Positions 51,716 through 60,430 are shown, counted from the first letter of the stretch. The stretch is DNA of 64,000 nt from Rhodococcus sp. IEGM 1381 (GCF_030056795.1 NZ_JASHKQ010000015.1:1-64000); one strand, 5' to 3'. The notes: generated from the letters alone by a model not told the origin. Made by a program: numbers and translations.

Positions 51716-52294
51716 ATGAACCAACTCGAAGTGCGCACCTGGTACACCTCGGTCGAGGAAGTGCACCACGACAACGGCCCCCGCGCCGATGTCCCACTGA
51801 TCAAGGCGGCTGTCACGGCCGTCATCAAGAATCCCTACGCCGGCAGGCCGTTCAGCGACGACTTGTCGGAACTGCTCGAACCCAGCGGTGATCTGGCGAT
51901 CGAGCTGGTGCGTAGGTGCAAGGCTGCGCTCGGCGGTGCCGAGGCAGAGAGCTGCGGCAAGGGCGCCGTCGTCGGCCTCGCCGGCGAGCAGGAGCATGGT
52001 GTCGCCTGCCTCACGACCCCATTCGGCGACGCGATGCGCGACGGCATCGGAGGTACCGGCTGGGTCACCTCTGCCACGAAGATGGGGACCGTCGGAACGG
52101 TGATCGACGTGCCGTTGGCATACAAGAAGGCATTGTTCGTCCGGGAGTTCTACGACGCCATCACGGTGTCACTGCCGACAGGGCCCCGCGCGGACGAAAT
52201 TGCTGTCATCGCCGCTATGGCCACCCGCGGTCGACTCCATCACCGCATCGGTGGGCTCACCAAGGCCGACGCCGTGGGAGATGGACTGCGATGA
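51716..52294 (+). CDS. PF06684-like 'amino acid synthesis' family protein, function unknown
   Basis: A 192-residue protein: EVRTWYTSVEEVHHDNGPRA, AVTAVIKNPYAGRPFSDDL, GKGAVVGLAGEQEHGVACLT and TKMGTVGTVIDVPLAYKKAL. It matches the AA_synth family, whose name is misleading; members have a YjgF-like fold and no established reaction. Such genes often sit beside amidohydrolases. ATG 51716 has GAAAGGAGCC upstream. It lies between the enamidase and EthD-like genes. Confidence 0.75.
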   Translation: MNQLEVRTWYTSVEEVHHDNGPRADVPLIKAAVTAVIKNPYAGRPFSDDLSELLEPSGDLAIELVRRCKAALGGAEAESCGKGAVVGLAGEQEHGVACLTTPFGDAMRDGIGGTGWVTSATKMGTVGTVIDVPLAYKKALFVREFYDAITVSLPTGPRADEIAVIAAMATRGRLHHRIGGLTKADAVGDGLR

Positions 52295-52962
52295 GCAAAG
52301 GACTTCTGTTCTCTCAGATGGCCCCTCCTGCCGACCTACGCGAGGATTTCGACGACTGGTACGACTCCGAACACATCCCGCAGAGGATGGCCATCCCCGG
52401 ATTCAGTCATGCCTTGCGTTACCGCCAGGATGCCGAGCCTTGGCACCTGGCGTGCTACTTCCTCGACGACATGGCGGCGCTCGATACCCCGGAATACGAC
52501 GACCTGAAGAAGAACCCTCCGGAGCGGACCGCTCGCATTCTGGAACGTGTCGACGGCTTCACGCGCTATATCACCGACCAGATCTCCGATACCTCACCCG
52601 AACTCGCGTCGGATGCCACCGGTACAGATCACACGCTGTACGTGGTCGCCTTCTCCGTGCCGGACGAGGACCGTGCGGAGTTCGACGGCTGGTACGAAGA
52701 CGAGCACGTCCCACTCCTCATGAAGGTGCCCGGCTGGCTCCGCGTCCGACGTTTCCTCGTACGGCCCGGCTTCGCCGGCCATCCCTGGACGCACCTGGCG
52801 CTGCACGAGATCGCGAACCCGGCTGTGCTCGACGCACCGGAGCGGGCAGCAGCACGAGACACCCCACGACGGGACGCCCTGGCGGCGAAACCGTGGTTCA
52901 CCAGCGGGAGATGGGTCTACGAACCCTTCTCCATCTCTCACTCCACCTCGAAAGGCAATTAG
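52291..52962 (+). CDS. Double EthD/DUF-type dimeric alpha-beta barrel protein
   Basis: A 223-residue protein made of two similar halves: DFDDWYDSEHIPQRMAIPGF and EFDGWYEDEHVPLLMKVPGW, each a ferredoxin-like repeat of the EthD/NIPSNAP type. The WYxxEHxPxxMxxPG motif occurs once per half. These folds often form substrate-binding barrels in hydrolases or isomerases. It is coupled to the upstream gene (ATGA) and followed by the aldolase after 2 bp. Role unknown. Confidence 0.75.
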   Translation: MSKGLLFSQMAPPADLREDFDDWYDSEHIPQRMAIPGFSHALRYRQDAEPWHLACYFLDDMAALDTPEYDDLKKNPPERTARILERVDGFTRYITDQISDTSPELASDATGTDHTLYVVAFSVPDEDRAEFDGWYEDEHVPLLMKVPGWLRVRRFLVRPGFAGHPWTHLALHEIANPAVLDAPERAAARDTPRRDALAAKPWFTSGRWVYEPFSISHSTSKGN

Positions 52963-52964
52963 AC

Positions 52965-53978
52965 ATGGCACTCGCGTACCGCCGTAGCGACATCAAGGAA
53001 CGTGCACTCACCGAATGGGAGGGTGGCTGCGCTGTCACCCTGCCTTCGTTCTCGGAGGACTTCTCCGGTCTGAACGAAAACGGCATTCGTCACGACATTG
53101 CTCGCGCCGCTGAACTGGGATTCTGGGGAACGCTGGTCGCCTCCGAGAGCGGCACGACGTTCGAGGAGTACAAGCGCTTCCTCGAAGTCGCCATGGAAGC
53201 AGCTCCGGAGGGGTTCAAGATCGTGGCCCACCTGAGCTTCGACACGGTGGAGCAGTCCCTCGAGGTAGCGCAGCTTGCCACCGCACTCGGCGCCGAGGCG
53301 GGCCTGCTGTCCTACCCGCCTGCATTCCGTCCCAAGAGCGCTGCCGACATCGTCGAGCACACGCGCTACATCACCGACCGCACCGATTTGGCGATGATCC
53401 TCTTCGGCGCGTCGACATGGGGATTCAAACCCCTCGCCCCCAACGGCTTCCCGGTCGAGGCGATGGTGGAGATGAGCAAGATCGAGACCGCGGCCGCGCT
53501 CAAGTACGAAGGCGGCGGAAGTGCGCTGATGACGTCGTTCGTCGAGGTCCACGAAAAGTGCAGTCCGTACGTCATCGTTCAGAACCCGATGGAGCAGCAC
53601 GCTCCGGCGCTGTCGAAGATGTTCGGCGTGCGCTGGTGGGGGACAAGTGGATACGACTCCTACGGTGATCGTGTGCCGCGCGTCATGAGCGAGTTGAACG
53701 CCGGACGGTTCGACGAAGCGATGAAGATCTTCTGGAGCTACAACGCCGGCCGAGAGGCGAAGGGCGCCTTCCACGGCACCTTCGCGGGAGCCAACCTGAT
53801 CCATCGAAACGGGTGGAAGTACATGTCGTGGCTGCACGGCTTCAACGGTGGACTGCTGCGTATGCCGCAGATGCGCATCGCGCCGGGACAGATGAAGTCA
53901 CTGCGCGGCGGCCTCGTCGCCTCCGGCTTCGAGTTCCCGGACGACGATGCTGACTTCTACGCCGGCAGGGTTCGGTGA
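52965..53978 (+). CDS. DHDPS/NAL-family class I aldolase (hydratase-aldolase-like)
   Basis: A 337-residue TIM-barrel protein. The Schiff-base lysine is Lys180 (TAAALKYEGG) and the partner tyrosine Tyr117 (LLSYPPAF). The family includes dihydrodipicolinate synthase, and hydratase-aldolases of PAH pathways (NahE/PhdJ) that release an aromatic aldehyde and pyruvate. The long C-terminus and the FHGTFAGANLIHRNGWKY segment are unlike DHDPS. Context with extradiol dioxygenase and aldehyde dehydrogenase supports C-C cleavage of a 2-oxoacid intermediate, though the N-containing partners suggest a different substrate. Confidence 0.8.
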   Translation: MALAYRRSDIKERALTEWEGGCAVTLPSFSEDFSGLNENGIRHDIARAAELGFWGTLVASESGTTFEEYKRFLEVAMEAAPEGFKIVAHLSFDTVEQSLEVAQLATALGAEAGLLSYPPAFRPKSAADIVEHTRYITDRTDLAMILFGASTWGFKPLAPNGFPVEAMVEMSKIETAAALKYEGGGSALMTSFVEVHEKCSPYVIVQNPMEQHAPALSKMFGVRWWGTSGYDSYGDRVPRVMSELNAGRFDEAMKIFWSYNAGREAKGAFHGTFAGANLIHRNGWKYMSWLHGFNGGLLRMPQMRIAPGQMKSLRGGLVASGFEFPDDDADFYAGRVR

Positions 53979-54967
53979 CGATCCATCTCGACAGCGGCGT
54001 GATCGGCGGTCTCTGCGACGAAACCGTGGCGTTCGACGCCGCCGTCATGGCGTTGGAATCGCAGCGCGCCGGCGCGGAGCAACTTCCCCCGCGGATCGAC
54101 GTCGATGTCGCCACCGGGTTCCTCCGGGTCATGCCCGCCGCTCTCGGTGAATTCATGGGAGCCAAGATCATGACCCTGGCGAGGGGAGTGGGCAATCGCT
54201 ATCTGATCCTGGTCTATCGGCAGGACAGCGGCGAGTTGCTCGCGACGCTGGACGCCGCTGAGATCACCAAGTACCGCACTGCGGCGACGACGGCATTGGC
54301 GGGGCACCTGCTGGTGCCGGATGGAGTGTCGTCCCTCGGGCTGATCGGTACCGGCTTCGAGGCCGAGGGTCACCTGCGTGCATTCGCGCGCCTGTGGCCC
54401 TTGAGCCACGTGTCCGTCTACAGCCGCTCGCAGGACAAGCGAGAGAGCTTCGCTGCTCGGATGAGTACCGATCTCGGTATCGACATCGTGGCCGTGGATT
54501 CGGCGGACGCAGTGTGCGCCGCTCACGCCGTCACGGTTCTGGCGACCAAGGCGAGTGAGCCGGTGGTGAACGGTAAGTCGTTCGCCCGCGGTGCCACGGT
54601 GCTGTCGATCGGCTCGACCAGACCGGACCTACGGGAGTTGGACGACGACACCTTCGCCAGGGCCCATTCGGTGTTGGTCGACGACGTCGCGCAGGTGCTG
54701 ACGGAATCCGGCGACGTTGCCGCAGCATTGGCGTGCGGCGCGCTCTCGGACGGGGCACTGGTGTCCCTTCCCGAGTGGGCAGGGCCACGACTCTCCGACC
54801 CGGAGCGGGATCTCGCTGTCTTCAAGTCGGTCGGTACCGCCGTGCAGGATCTTGCACTCAGTGCTGTCCTGATAGCGAAGGCCGCGGAGGCGGGCCTCGG
54901 TCGTGACATCGGAAATTTGAGCGAGTTGAAGACCGGAGCCCCGGTGAGAAAGAAGGAACTGGCATGA
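53975..54967 (+). CDS. Ornithine cyclodeaminase / mu-crystallin family protein
   Basis: A 330-residue NAD(P)-binding protein: LPPRIDVDVATGFLRVMPA, GAKIMTLARGVGNRYLIL, AEITKYRTAATTALAGHLL, LGLIGTGFEAEGHLRAFARL and VVNGKSFARGATVLSIGS. Family members act as cyclodeaminases, imine reductases or amino-acid dehydrogenases. The Lys and Arg of MTLARG and EITKYRT are present. In this operon it could reduce or hydrolyse a cyclic imine formed from a nitrogen ring. GTG 53975 overlaps the aldolase stop (GTGA). Confidence 0.82.
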   Translation: MTIHLDSGVIGGLCDETVAFDAAVMALESQRAGAEQLPPRIDVDVATGFLRVMPAALGEFMGAKIMTLARGVGNRYLILVYRQDSGELLATLDAAEITKYRTAATTALAGHLLVPDGVSSLGLIGTGFEAEGHLRAFARLWPLSHVSVYSRSQDKRESFAARMSTDLGIDIVAVDSADAVCAAHAVTVLATKASEPVVNGKSFARGATVLSIGSTRPDLRELDDDTFARAHSVLVDDVAQVLTESGDVAAALACGALSDGALVSLPEWAGPRLSDPERDLAVFKSVGTAVQDLALSAVLIAKAAEAGLGRDIGNLSELKTGAPVRKKELA

Positions 54968-56424
54968 CGACACAGGACTATTCGCCCCTCGCGACCGAAG
55001 GAATGCCGAGCGGGTTGTTGATCGGCGGCACATGGGTCGACGTCGACAGCACTTTCGATGTGATCGATCCAGCCACCGGAGATGTCATTGCATCCGTCGC
55101 CGACTCGTCTGTCGACCAGGCCATGGGCGCACTGGATTCGGCCGTGGCTGCTGCATCCCGGTGGGCGGCGACGTCGACTCGAGAACGCGCGGAGTTGTTG
55201 AGGCGCGCGTTCGATCTGCTGACGGAGCAGCGCGAGGACTTCGCGCGCCTTATTTCCCTGGAAATGGGCAAGCCCATCGCCGAAGCGCGTGCCGAGGTGG
55301 ATTACGGTGCGGAGTTCCTGCGGTGGTACTCCGAGGAGGTATCGCACATCCAGGGTGATTATCGGACCTCGCCGGACGGCGGTTCCCGCATGCTCATCTC
55401 GCGGCGTCCGATCGGCCCGTGCCTGCTGATCACACCCTGGAACTTCCCACTGGCGATGGCCACGCGGAAGGTGGCCGCGGCCATTGCGGCCGGTTGTACT
55501 TCTGTGTTGAAGCCGGCGGCGCAGACGCCGTTGACCTCGCTGAAGTTTGCCGACCTTCTGGTGTCGGCCGGCCTTCCCGACGGCGTCCTGAACGTGGTCA
55601 CGACCCGCAACGCACGCGGGGTATGCGCGGCACTTCTGTCCGACGGTCGTATCCGCAAGGTTTCGTTCACCGGCTCGACCCTGGTGGGGCGCGCTCTGGT
55701 CGCGCAGTGCGGCGAGAACATCGTCCGACCGTCGATGGAACTCGGTGGCAACGCCCCGTTCATCGTGACCGCCGACGCCGATCTGGACAAGGCGGTCGAC
55801 GGAGCGATGATCGCCAAGATGCGCAACATGGGCGAGGCGTGCACGGCCGCCAACCGCTTCCTGGTTCACGAATCGCTGGTCGAGGAATTCGGCCGTCGGC
55901 TCAGCGAGCGGATGAGCGCCCTCGTGGTGGGTCATGGGTTGGATACCCAGACCCAGGTAGGACCGGTCATCGACGAGACTGCACGCGCGAAGCTGACAGA
56001 GTTCGTGTCCGACGCAGTCCACCGGGGGGCCCGTCTGACTGCAGGCGGTAAGGCGATGACGGGTCCGGGCACATTCTTCGAGCCGACCGTGCTGACCGAC
56101 GTCAGTCCCGATGCCAACGTCTTCCGAGAGGAAATCTTCGGACCGATCGCCGCGGTGACGAGCTTCCGCGACATCGACGACGCGATCTCCATCGCTAACT
56201 CCACCGAGTACGGGCTTGTGGCGTATCTGTACACCTCGGGTGCCGAAGAAGGACTCCGCATCGCTGCACGTCTGGATTTCGGGATGGTCGCTCTGAACCG
56301 GCCCATCGTGTCCAACGCGGCTGCGCCGTTCGGCGGTATCAAACAGTCCGGTCTCGGACGCGAGGGGGGTCGAGAAGGTCTTCACGACTACCTCGACCTG
56401 CAGTACGTGGCCGTCGATGCGTGA
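54964..56424 (+). CDS. Aldehyde dehydrogenase (succinate-semialdehyde dehydrogenase-like)
   Basis: A 486-residue ALDH: GPCLLITPWNFPLAMATRKV, SFTGSTLVGRAL, the base in RPSMELGGNAPFIVT, nucleophile in GEACTAANRF and GGIKQSGLGREGGREG. The NFPLAM and REGGREGLHDYL patterns favour the GabD group, acting on short semialdehydes. It overlaps OCD (ATGA) and the extradiol dioxygenase start. It probably oxidises an aldehyde released by the aldolase or enamidase steps. Confidence 0.88.
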   Translation: MTTQDYSPLATEGMPSGLLIGGTWVDVDSTFDVIDPATGDVIASVADSSVDQAMGALDSAVAAASRWAATSTRERAELLRRAFDLLTEQREDFARLISLEMGKPIAEARAEVDYGAEFLRWYSEEVSHIQGDYRTSPDGGSRMLISRRPIGPCLLITPWNFPLAMATRKVAAAIAAGCTSVLKPAAQTPLTSLKFADLLVSAGLPDGVLNVVTTRNARGVCAALLSDGRIRKVSFTGSTLVGRALVAQCGENIVRPSMELGGNAPFIVTADADLDKAVDGAMIAKMRNMGEACTAANRFLVHESLVEEFGRRLSERMSALVVGHGLDTQTQVGPVIDETARAKLTEFVSDAVHRGARLTAGGKAMTGPGTFFEPTVLTDVSPDANVFREEIFGPIAAVTSFRDIDDAISIANSTEYGLVAYLYTSGAEEGLRIAARLDFGMVALNRPIVSNAAAPFGGIKQSGLGREGGREGLHDYLDLQYVAVDA

Positions 56425-57271
56425 GGGGCGTAAGCCGGCCGGCACCCTCGAGAGGATCGTCGTCACGGTACCTGATCCTCAGGAAACGGCAGCGTTCTTC
56501 GCAGACGGATTGGACCTCGAGATCATCGAAGTCGACGACCGTCTCATGGCAGTCTGCGAAGGCGAGTACCACGCAGGACGCGGTCAGGGTGCGATCGAAT
56601 TGGTATCGGGGGTGGAGTTGTCGGTGCGAGACCTTGTGTTCGCACTCCCTGCCGATGCCGAGTTGGGTGAGCTCTCGCGACTGCTCGGGGCCACCCGGTC
56701 CTCCGACACGTCGGTCTCGGTCGTCGATCCGACGACCGAGATCCGGATGTCCTTCGAACTCGAGTCGAACCTTCATGTGGACCTGCCACCGAAATCTGTC
56801 CTGAGACCGCGGCGGATGGGGCATGTGAATCTGAAGTCGCCTTCGCCTACGCGCACAGCCAACTTTCTCGAAGAGACACTGGGCCTTCGCCTTTCGGAGT
56901 ACATCGGGGAGGATTTGTACTGGCTCAGGACTGGTAGTGAGCATCACAATGTCGCGCTTCGTCCCGGAGGGATCCGAGCTGTCCATCATCTCGGACTGGA
57001 GGTAGGTGGCTGGCACGCCTACCAGCCGGTCCTGGACCACCTCGACAACGCGGGATTCAAGATCGAGTACGGTCCGGGTCGTCATCGTCCCGGTCGAAGC
57101 TTGTTCGTGTACGTATGCGATCCGAGCTCGGGACTGCGCATCGAACTGTTCTCGGACATGGTTCACATTCTCGATGATGAGAGCGAAGCCATTGGATGGC
57201 AGCCGGGCGACCGTATGACCAAGACGTTGAACACGTGGGGCCCATTGCCTCCGCCGTCCTTCATGGAATGA
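56417..57271 (+). CDS. Extradiol ring-cleavage dioxygenase (VOC/type I)
   Basis: A 284-residue two-domain VOC protein. The C-terminal catalytic half has likely Fe(II) ligands His136 (MGHVNLKSP), His191 (VHHLGLEVGG) and Glu243 (RIELFSD), with Tyr in LFVYVCDPSSG. That is the layout of 2,3-dihydroxybiphenyl 1,2-dioxygenase and related catechol 2,3-dioxygenases. It would cleave the catechol made by the RHO and cis-diol dehydrogenase modules. Overlaps the ALDH by 8 bp and ends the enamidase operon. Confidence 0.85.
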   Translation: MREGRKPAGTLERIVVTVPDPQETAAFFADGLDLEIIEVDDRLMAVCEGEYHAGRGQGAIELVSGVELSVRDLVFALPADAELGELSRLLGATRSSDTSVSVVDPTTEIRMSFELESNLHVDLPPKSVLRPRRMGHVNLKSPSPTRTANFLEETLGLRLSEYIGEDLYWLRTGSEHHNVALRPGGIRAVHHLGLEVGGWHAYQPVLDHLDNAGFKIEYGPGRHRPGRSLFVYVCDPSSGLRIELFSDMVHILDDESEAIGWQPGDRMTKTLNTWGPLPPPSFME

Positions 57272-57336
57272 GGACCGCGCGTCGGCGAGGGAGCTCAAAG
57301 GGCTCAATCGACAGCGCTATTCGGTAGAGGTCTCTT

Positions 57337-57350
57337 TGTATACGTAGACA
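57337..57350. promoter_or_regulatory. Island operator copy 13, one base short: TGTATAC-GTAGACA
   Basis: The same position relative to the ThDP gene as copy 2, but the centre is TATACG rather than TATACTG, giving 14 bp. The repeat boundary falls within this site, so the left half came from local sequence and the right half from the duplication. Confidence 0.55.
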
Positions 57351-59074
57351 TTTGAATGGAGTCATAGTGGCATCAGCTGAGAACACGCGTTACGGGTCGG
57401 ATTTGATCGTCGACTTGTTGATGGAGTCGGGTATCGAGCATGTCGCGTTCAATCCGGGGGCGAGTTTCCGGGGGATTCACGATTCGTTGGTGCACACTCC
57501 GAATGCGCCGGAGATTTCGTTGTGTATGCACGAGATGGTGGCTGTCAGTATGGCGCAGGGGTATTCGAAGGCTGCGGGTAAGCCGATGGCGGCGATGTTG
57601 CACAATGTGGTCGGGTTGCAGAATGCGAGTATGGCGATCTACAACGCGTGGTGTGATCGTGCTCCGATGTTGTTGATCGGTGGGACGGGGCCGAAGTCGA
57701 AGGCTCGGCGTCGGCCGTGGATCGATTGGATTCATACGGCGTCGGTGCAGGCGAACATCGTGCGTGACTTTCTGGTGTGGGACGACGAGCCGCACGATGT
57801 GTACAGCATCGAGGAGTCGATGGCGCGTGCTCGGTCGGCGGCGACCAGTGCCCCCGGGGGGCCTGTCTATCTGTGCTATGACTTCGATCTTCAGGAAGAT
57901 CCGTTGCCGGCTGATTTCGTCGCGGGTGGGATCGGCCGATTCCCGGTGCCGAGTGATCCGGCGCCAAGTGTTGCCGATACCGCGTGGCTCGTCGATGTGC
58001 TGCGCCGCGCGGTGCGCCCTGTCGTGTTGGCGGGGTACGCCGGCGAGACGCCTGAAGCATTCGGTGACCTGGTCGCGTTGGCGGAAGCCCTGGGCGCTCC
58101 CGTCATCGATACCGGTGTGCGCCACGCCTTTCCCACGACGCACCCGCTCGCCGGCATGCACGTCGAGGGTCTTCTCGGCGAGGCGGATGTTGTTCTGGCG
58201 CTCGATGTCGAGGACATTCACACTCCGTTGCGTGAGCGGCGCGGTGATCGTGGTTTGACGCTGTTGAATGTGTCCTTGTCGAGTCTGAAGTTGCGGTCGT
58301 GGGCGCACGACTACCAGGAGATGGTGCCCGGGGATCGTCACGTGACGGCGTCCTCGTCAGCGGCGGTGTCGGCGATTCTGTCGCGTCTGCGGGCGGAGCC
58401 GCTCGATGTGGACCTCGTTGCCCGTCGCACGTCGGAGATCGGTGAGCGTGTTCGTGCGGCGCGTGCGCGGTGGTGGGCGTCGGGTGCGCAGGCGACGGCG
58501 GACGGGTCGGTTCCGTTGGAGCGGTTGCAGGTGGAGTTGGCGCGGGCGTTGGACGGTACGGATTATGTGTTGGGGGGCGGGACGAACAGTCACCTCGAGC
58601 ATCGGTATCTGGCGTTGGATCGGCCGAGGCAGTACGCGGGGTGGGGTGCCGGTGGCGGTTTGGGTTATGGCGTCAGCGGTGCGCTGGGGGTGGCGTTGGC
58701 TCAGCAGCCGGGGACCATCACGGTCGATGTTCAGAATGACGGTGACCTGTTGTTTCTGCCGTCGGCGTTGTGGACTGCTGCGCACAAGTCTCTTCCGGTG
58801 TTGATCGTGGTGAACAACAACCGTCAGTACGGGAACACTGTGGGGCATTCCATCGAGATCGGGCGTGCGCGCGGGCATCGTGAGGATCGCCGGTATGTCG
58901 GTGCGGGTTTGTCGGATCCGCCGGTCGATCTGGCGGGGATGGCGCGGTCGTTCGGTATCTGGGGGTCGGGGCCCATCTCGGACCCCGACGTGTTGGCCGA
59001 GCAACTCTCCGAGGCTGTCGCCGTGGTGCGGTCCGGTCGTCCTGCCCTCCTCGACGTCCTCACACCCGGCCTCT
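57344..59074 (+). repeat. Direct repeat, copy B (1,731 bp; partner 5323-7053)
   Basis: See copy A. Same orientation, offset 52,021 bp; the flanks diverge immediately outside. The join inside the operator and inside the stop codon shows the duplicated unit is the ThDP gene alone. Confidence 0.95.
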
Positions 59075-59076
59075 GA
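57367..59076 (+). CDS. Thiamine-diphosphate-dependent decarboxylase/carboligase, copy 2
   Basis: A 569-residue protein identical to the gene at 5346 (Glu56 in CMHEMVAVSM; ThDP motif NDGDL...NNN). The only difference is the stop codon, TGA here. It follows the extradiol dioxygenase by 95 bp and precedes an alpha/beta hydrolase, whereas copy 1 precedes a cis-dihydrodiol-dehydrogenase-like SDR. Presence in both operons suggests either dosage selection or a recent copying event. Confidence 0.85.
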   Translation: MASAENTRYGSDLIVDLLMESGIEHVAFNPGASFRGIHDSLVHTPNAPEISLCMHEMVAVSMAQGYSKAAGKPMAAMLHNVVGLQNASMAIYNAWCDRAPMLLIGGTGPKSKARRRPWIDWIHTASVQANIVRDFLVWDDEPHDVYSIEESMARARSAATSAPGGPVYLCYDFDLQEDPLPADFVAGGIGRFPVPSDPAPSVADTAWLVDVLRRAVRPVVLAGYAGETPEAFGDLVALAEALGAPVIDTGVRHAFPTTHPLAGMHVEGLLGEADVVLALDVEDIHTPLRERRGDRGLTLLNVSLSSLKLRSWAHDYQEMVPGDRHVTASSSAAVSAILSRLRAEPLDVDLVARRTSEIGERVRAARARWWASGAQATADGSVPLERLQVELARALDGTDYVLGGGTNSHLEHRYLALDRPRQYAGWGAGGGLGYGVSGALGVALAQQPGTITVDVQNDGDLLFLPSALWTAAHKSLPVLIVVNNNRQYGNTVGHSIEIGRARGHREDRRYVGAGLSDPPVDLAGMARSFGIWGSGPISDPDVLAEQLSEAVAVVRSGRPALLDVLTPGL

Positions 59077-59262
59077 AGGGCGTCGATCGGCTTCGGTACG
59101 ACCACCATAAGGATGACGGGGGACCAGACCCGACGGGGGGTGACGCGTGTCGGCCAAGGCGCGCCCATCCAGTGGTCACGGTTGTCGGGTGTCCCGACTC
59201 AGGGGACAGGTACTCGCCACAGTCCACCTTGACGACGTCCGTCTCGGACGGATACTTGTCAC

Positions 59263-60057
59263 ATGACCGACATCGATGTCTCCGGACTGCCTCGCTACAG
59301 CAGGACCGGCCGGGGAGCTCCCATGCTCCTGATTCATGGAATCGGGCACCGTCATCACATGTGGGACCCGGTGATTCCGATACTGGCAGAACACTTCGAC
59401 ACCGTCTCGATCGATCTCCCGGGCTTCGGAGAGAGCGAGCCGCTCGGTGATGCACCTTCACCGGCACGGCTGGCGGATCGGGTGGAGCTGTTGTTGGACG
59501 AACTCGGATGGAGCAGTGCGCACCTCGTCGGGAATTCGCTCGGCGGTTGGCTCTCGCTGGAGCTCGCGCGCCGTGGTCGGGCGAGGTCGGTGTGTGCACT
59601 CATGCCCGCCGGTCTGTGGCGTTCTACGGGCGGCACTGCTCGTGTGCGACGGCAAGTGCTCTTCTCCGTGTGGGTCAACGGTTCTCGCCTTCCGGGTGCG
59701 GCGTCTCTCATGCGTCGCTCGATGCTGCGGACCGTCGTCCTGTTCGGCCTGTTCGGACGTCCGTGGCGCATTCCGTCGGCGGTGGCCGCGGACGATGCAC
59801 GTAACCTCGCTACGTGCGACTTCGACCGCACGATGTCTGCACTGGAAGGCACCCGCTTCGACGGCGGTCATGAGATCGATGTCCCGATCACGGTGGTCTT
59901 CGGGGGCAGGGACCCGCTCATCCGTGCAGCGGAAACCGACTTGGGGAAGCTGCCGTCGCTCGTTGCGGTCGTCGCACACAAACATCTCGGGCACGTTCCG
60001 ACGTGGGACGATCCCGATCTGGTGGCTGCCGTCATCGAGGACTCGACCTCGGCGTGA
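59263..60057 (+). CDS. Alpha/beta-hydrolase (meta-cleavage-product-hydrolase or esterase-like)
   Basis: A 264-residue hydrolase: MLLIHGIGHRHHMWDPVIPI, DLPGFGESE, nucleophile LVGNSLGGWLSLEL, acid VFGGRDPLIR and HLGHVPTWDDPDLV. The GNSLGG elbow and HGxG motif match carbon-carbon hydrolases of aromatic meta-cleavage pathways as well as esterases. It lies after the ThDP copy 2 and the extradiol dioxygenase, which favours a ring-fission-product role. No island operator directly upstream. Confidence 0.75.
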   Translation: MTDIDVSGLPRYSRTGRGAPMLLIHGIGHRHHMWDPVIPILAEHFDTVSIDLPGFGESEPLGDAPSPARLADRVELLLDELGWSSAHLVGNSLGGWLSLELARRGRARSVCALMPAGLWRSTGGTARVRRQVLFSVWVNGSRLPGAASLMRRSMLRTVVLFGLFGRPWRIPSAVAADDARNLATCDFDRTMSALEGTRFDGGHEIDVPITVVFGGRDPLIRAAETDLGKLPSLVAVVAHKHLGHVPTWDDPDLVAAVIEDSTSA

Positions 60058-60065
60058 CGCGGTGA

Positions 60066-60221
60066 TCGTGGATAACTCGCGGGTCTGCATCAGCAGACGC
60101 CGATGACGTCGGCCTCGTTCGCGCCGCACGAATGATCGTGGAGGCCGAGCGCGGCGAGGCCGGTCGGCAGATCCTGCACACCGTCGCGGCGTACCTCGAT
60201 CGGGTGGCTATCGACGCGTGA
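60066..60221 (+). pseudogene. Unassigned C-terminal gene remnant
   Basis: An open frame without a start runs from after TGA 60063-60065 to TGA 60219-60221. It encodes a helical stretch, LVRAARMIVEAERGEAGRQI, ending VAAYLDRVAIDA. It looks like the tail of a helical protein, perhaps a regulator, but I cannot name it. It converges on the SDR remnant on the other strand. Confidence 0.3.
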
Positions 60222-60430
60222 GCGCAGCGCGCGCCCTGCTCTCGAGAATCCTGCGTTCCATCAGGAGTACCGTTTTGCGCATCCTCGGACGGAGAATCAT
60301 GTTCCACAGCGCGCCGGTGAACACTCCGCGAAACTTGTCGACGCCTCGGAGTGCGCCCGGCACATACACTTTGCGGCGGCGCCGGACGATGGCGTCGACG
60401 AGAGCGTCGGCGCCTCGACCCGGACTGCGA
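60208..60430 (-). pseudogene. SDR C-terminal remnant
   Basis: On the minus strand a frame ends at TAG 60208-60210 and reads RRRKVYVPGALRGVDKFRGV and TGALWNMILRPRMRKTVLLM, the typical C-terminal tail of SDRs of the type ending in rRRkvYvPGalr. No SDR core is found upstream in this frame. With the fragment at 60066 it shows that this interval is decayed. Confidence 0.5.

Noticed and set aside
54523..56466. A long reading frame on the strand opposite the OCD and ALDH genes
   Set aside because: High-GC genes with GC-rich third positions give long open antisense frames. The predicted protein has no domain and the plus-strand genes are clear.
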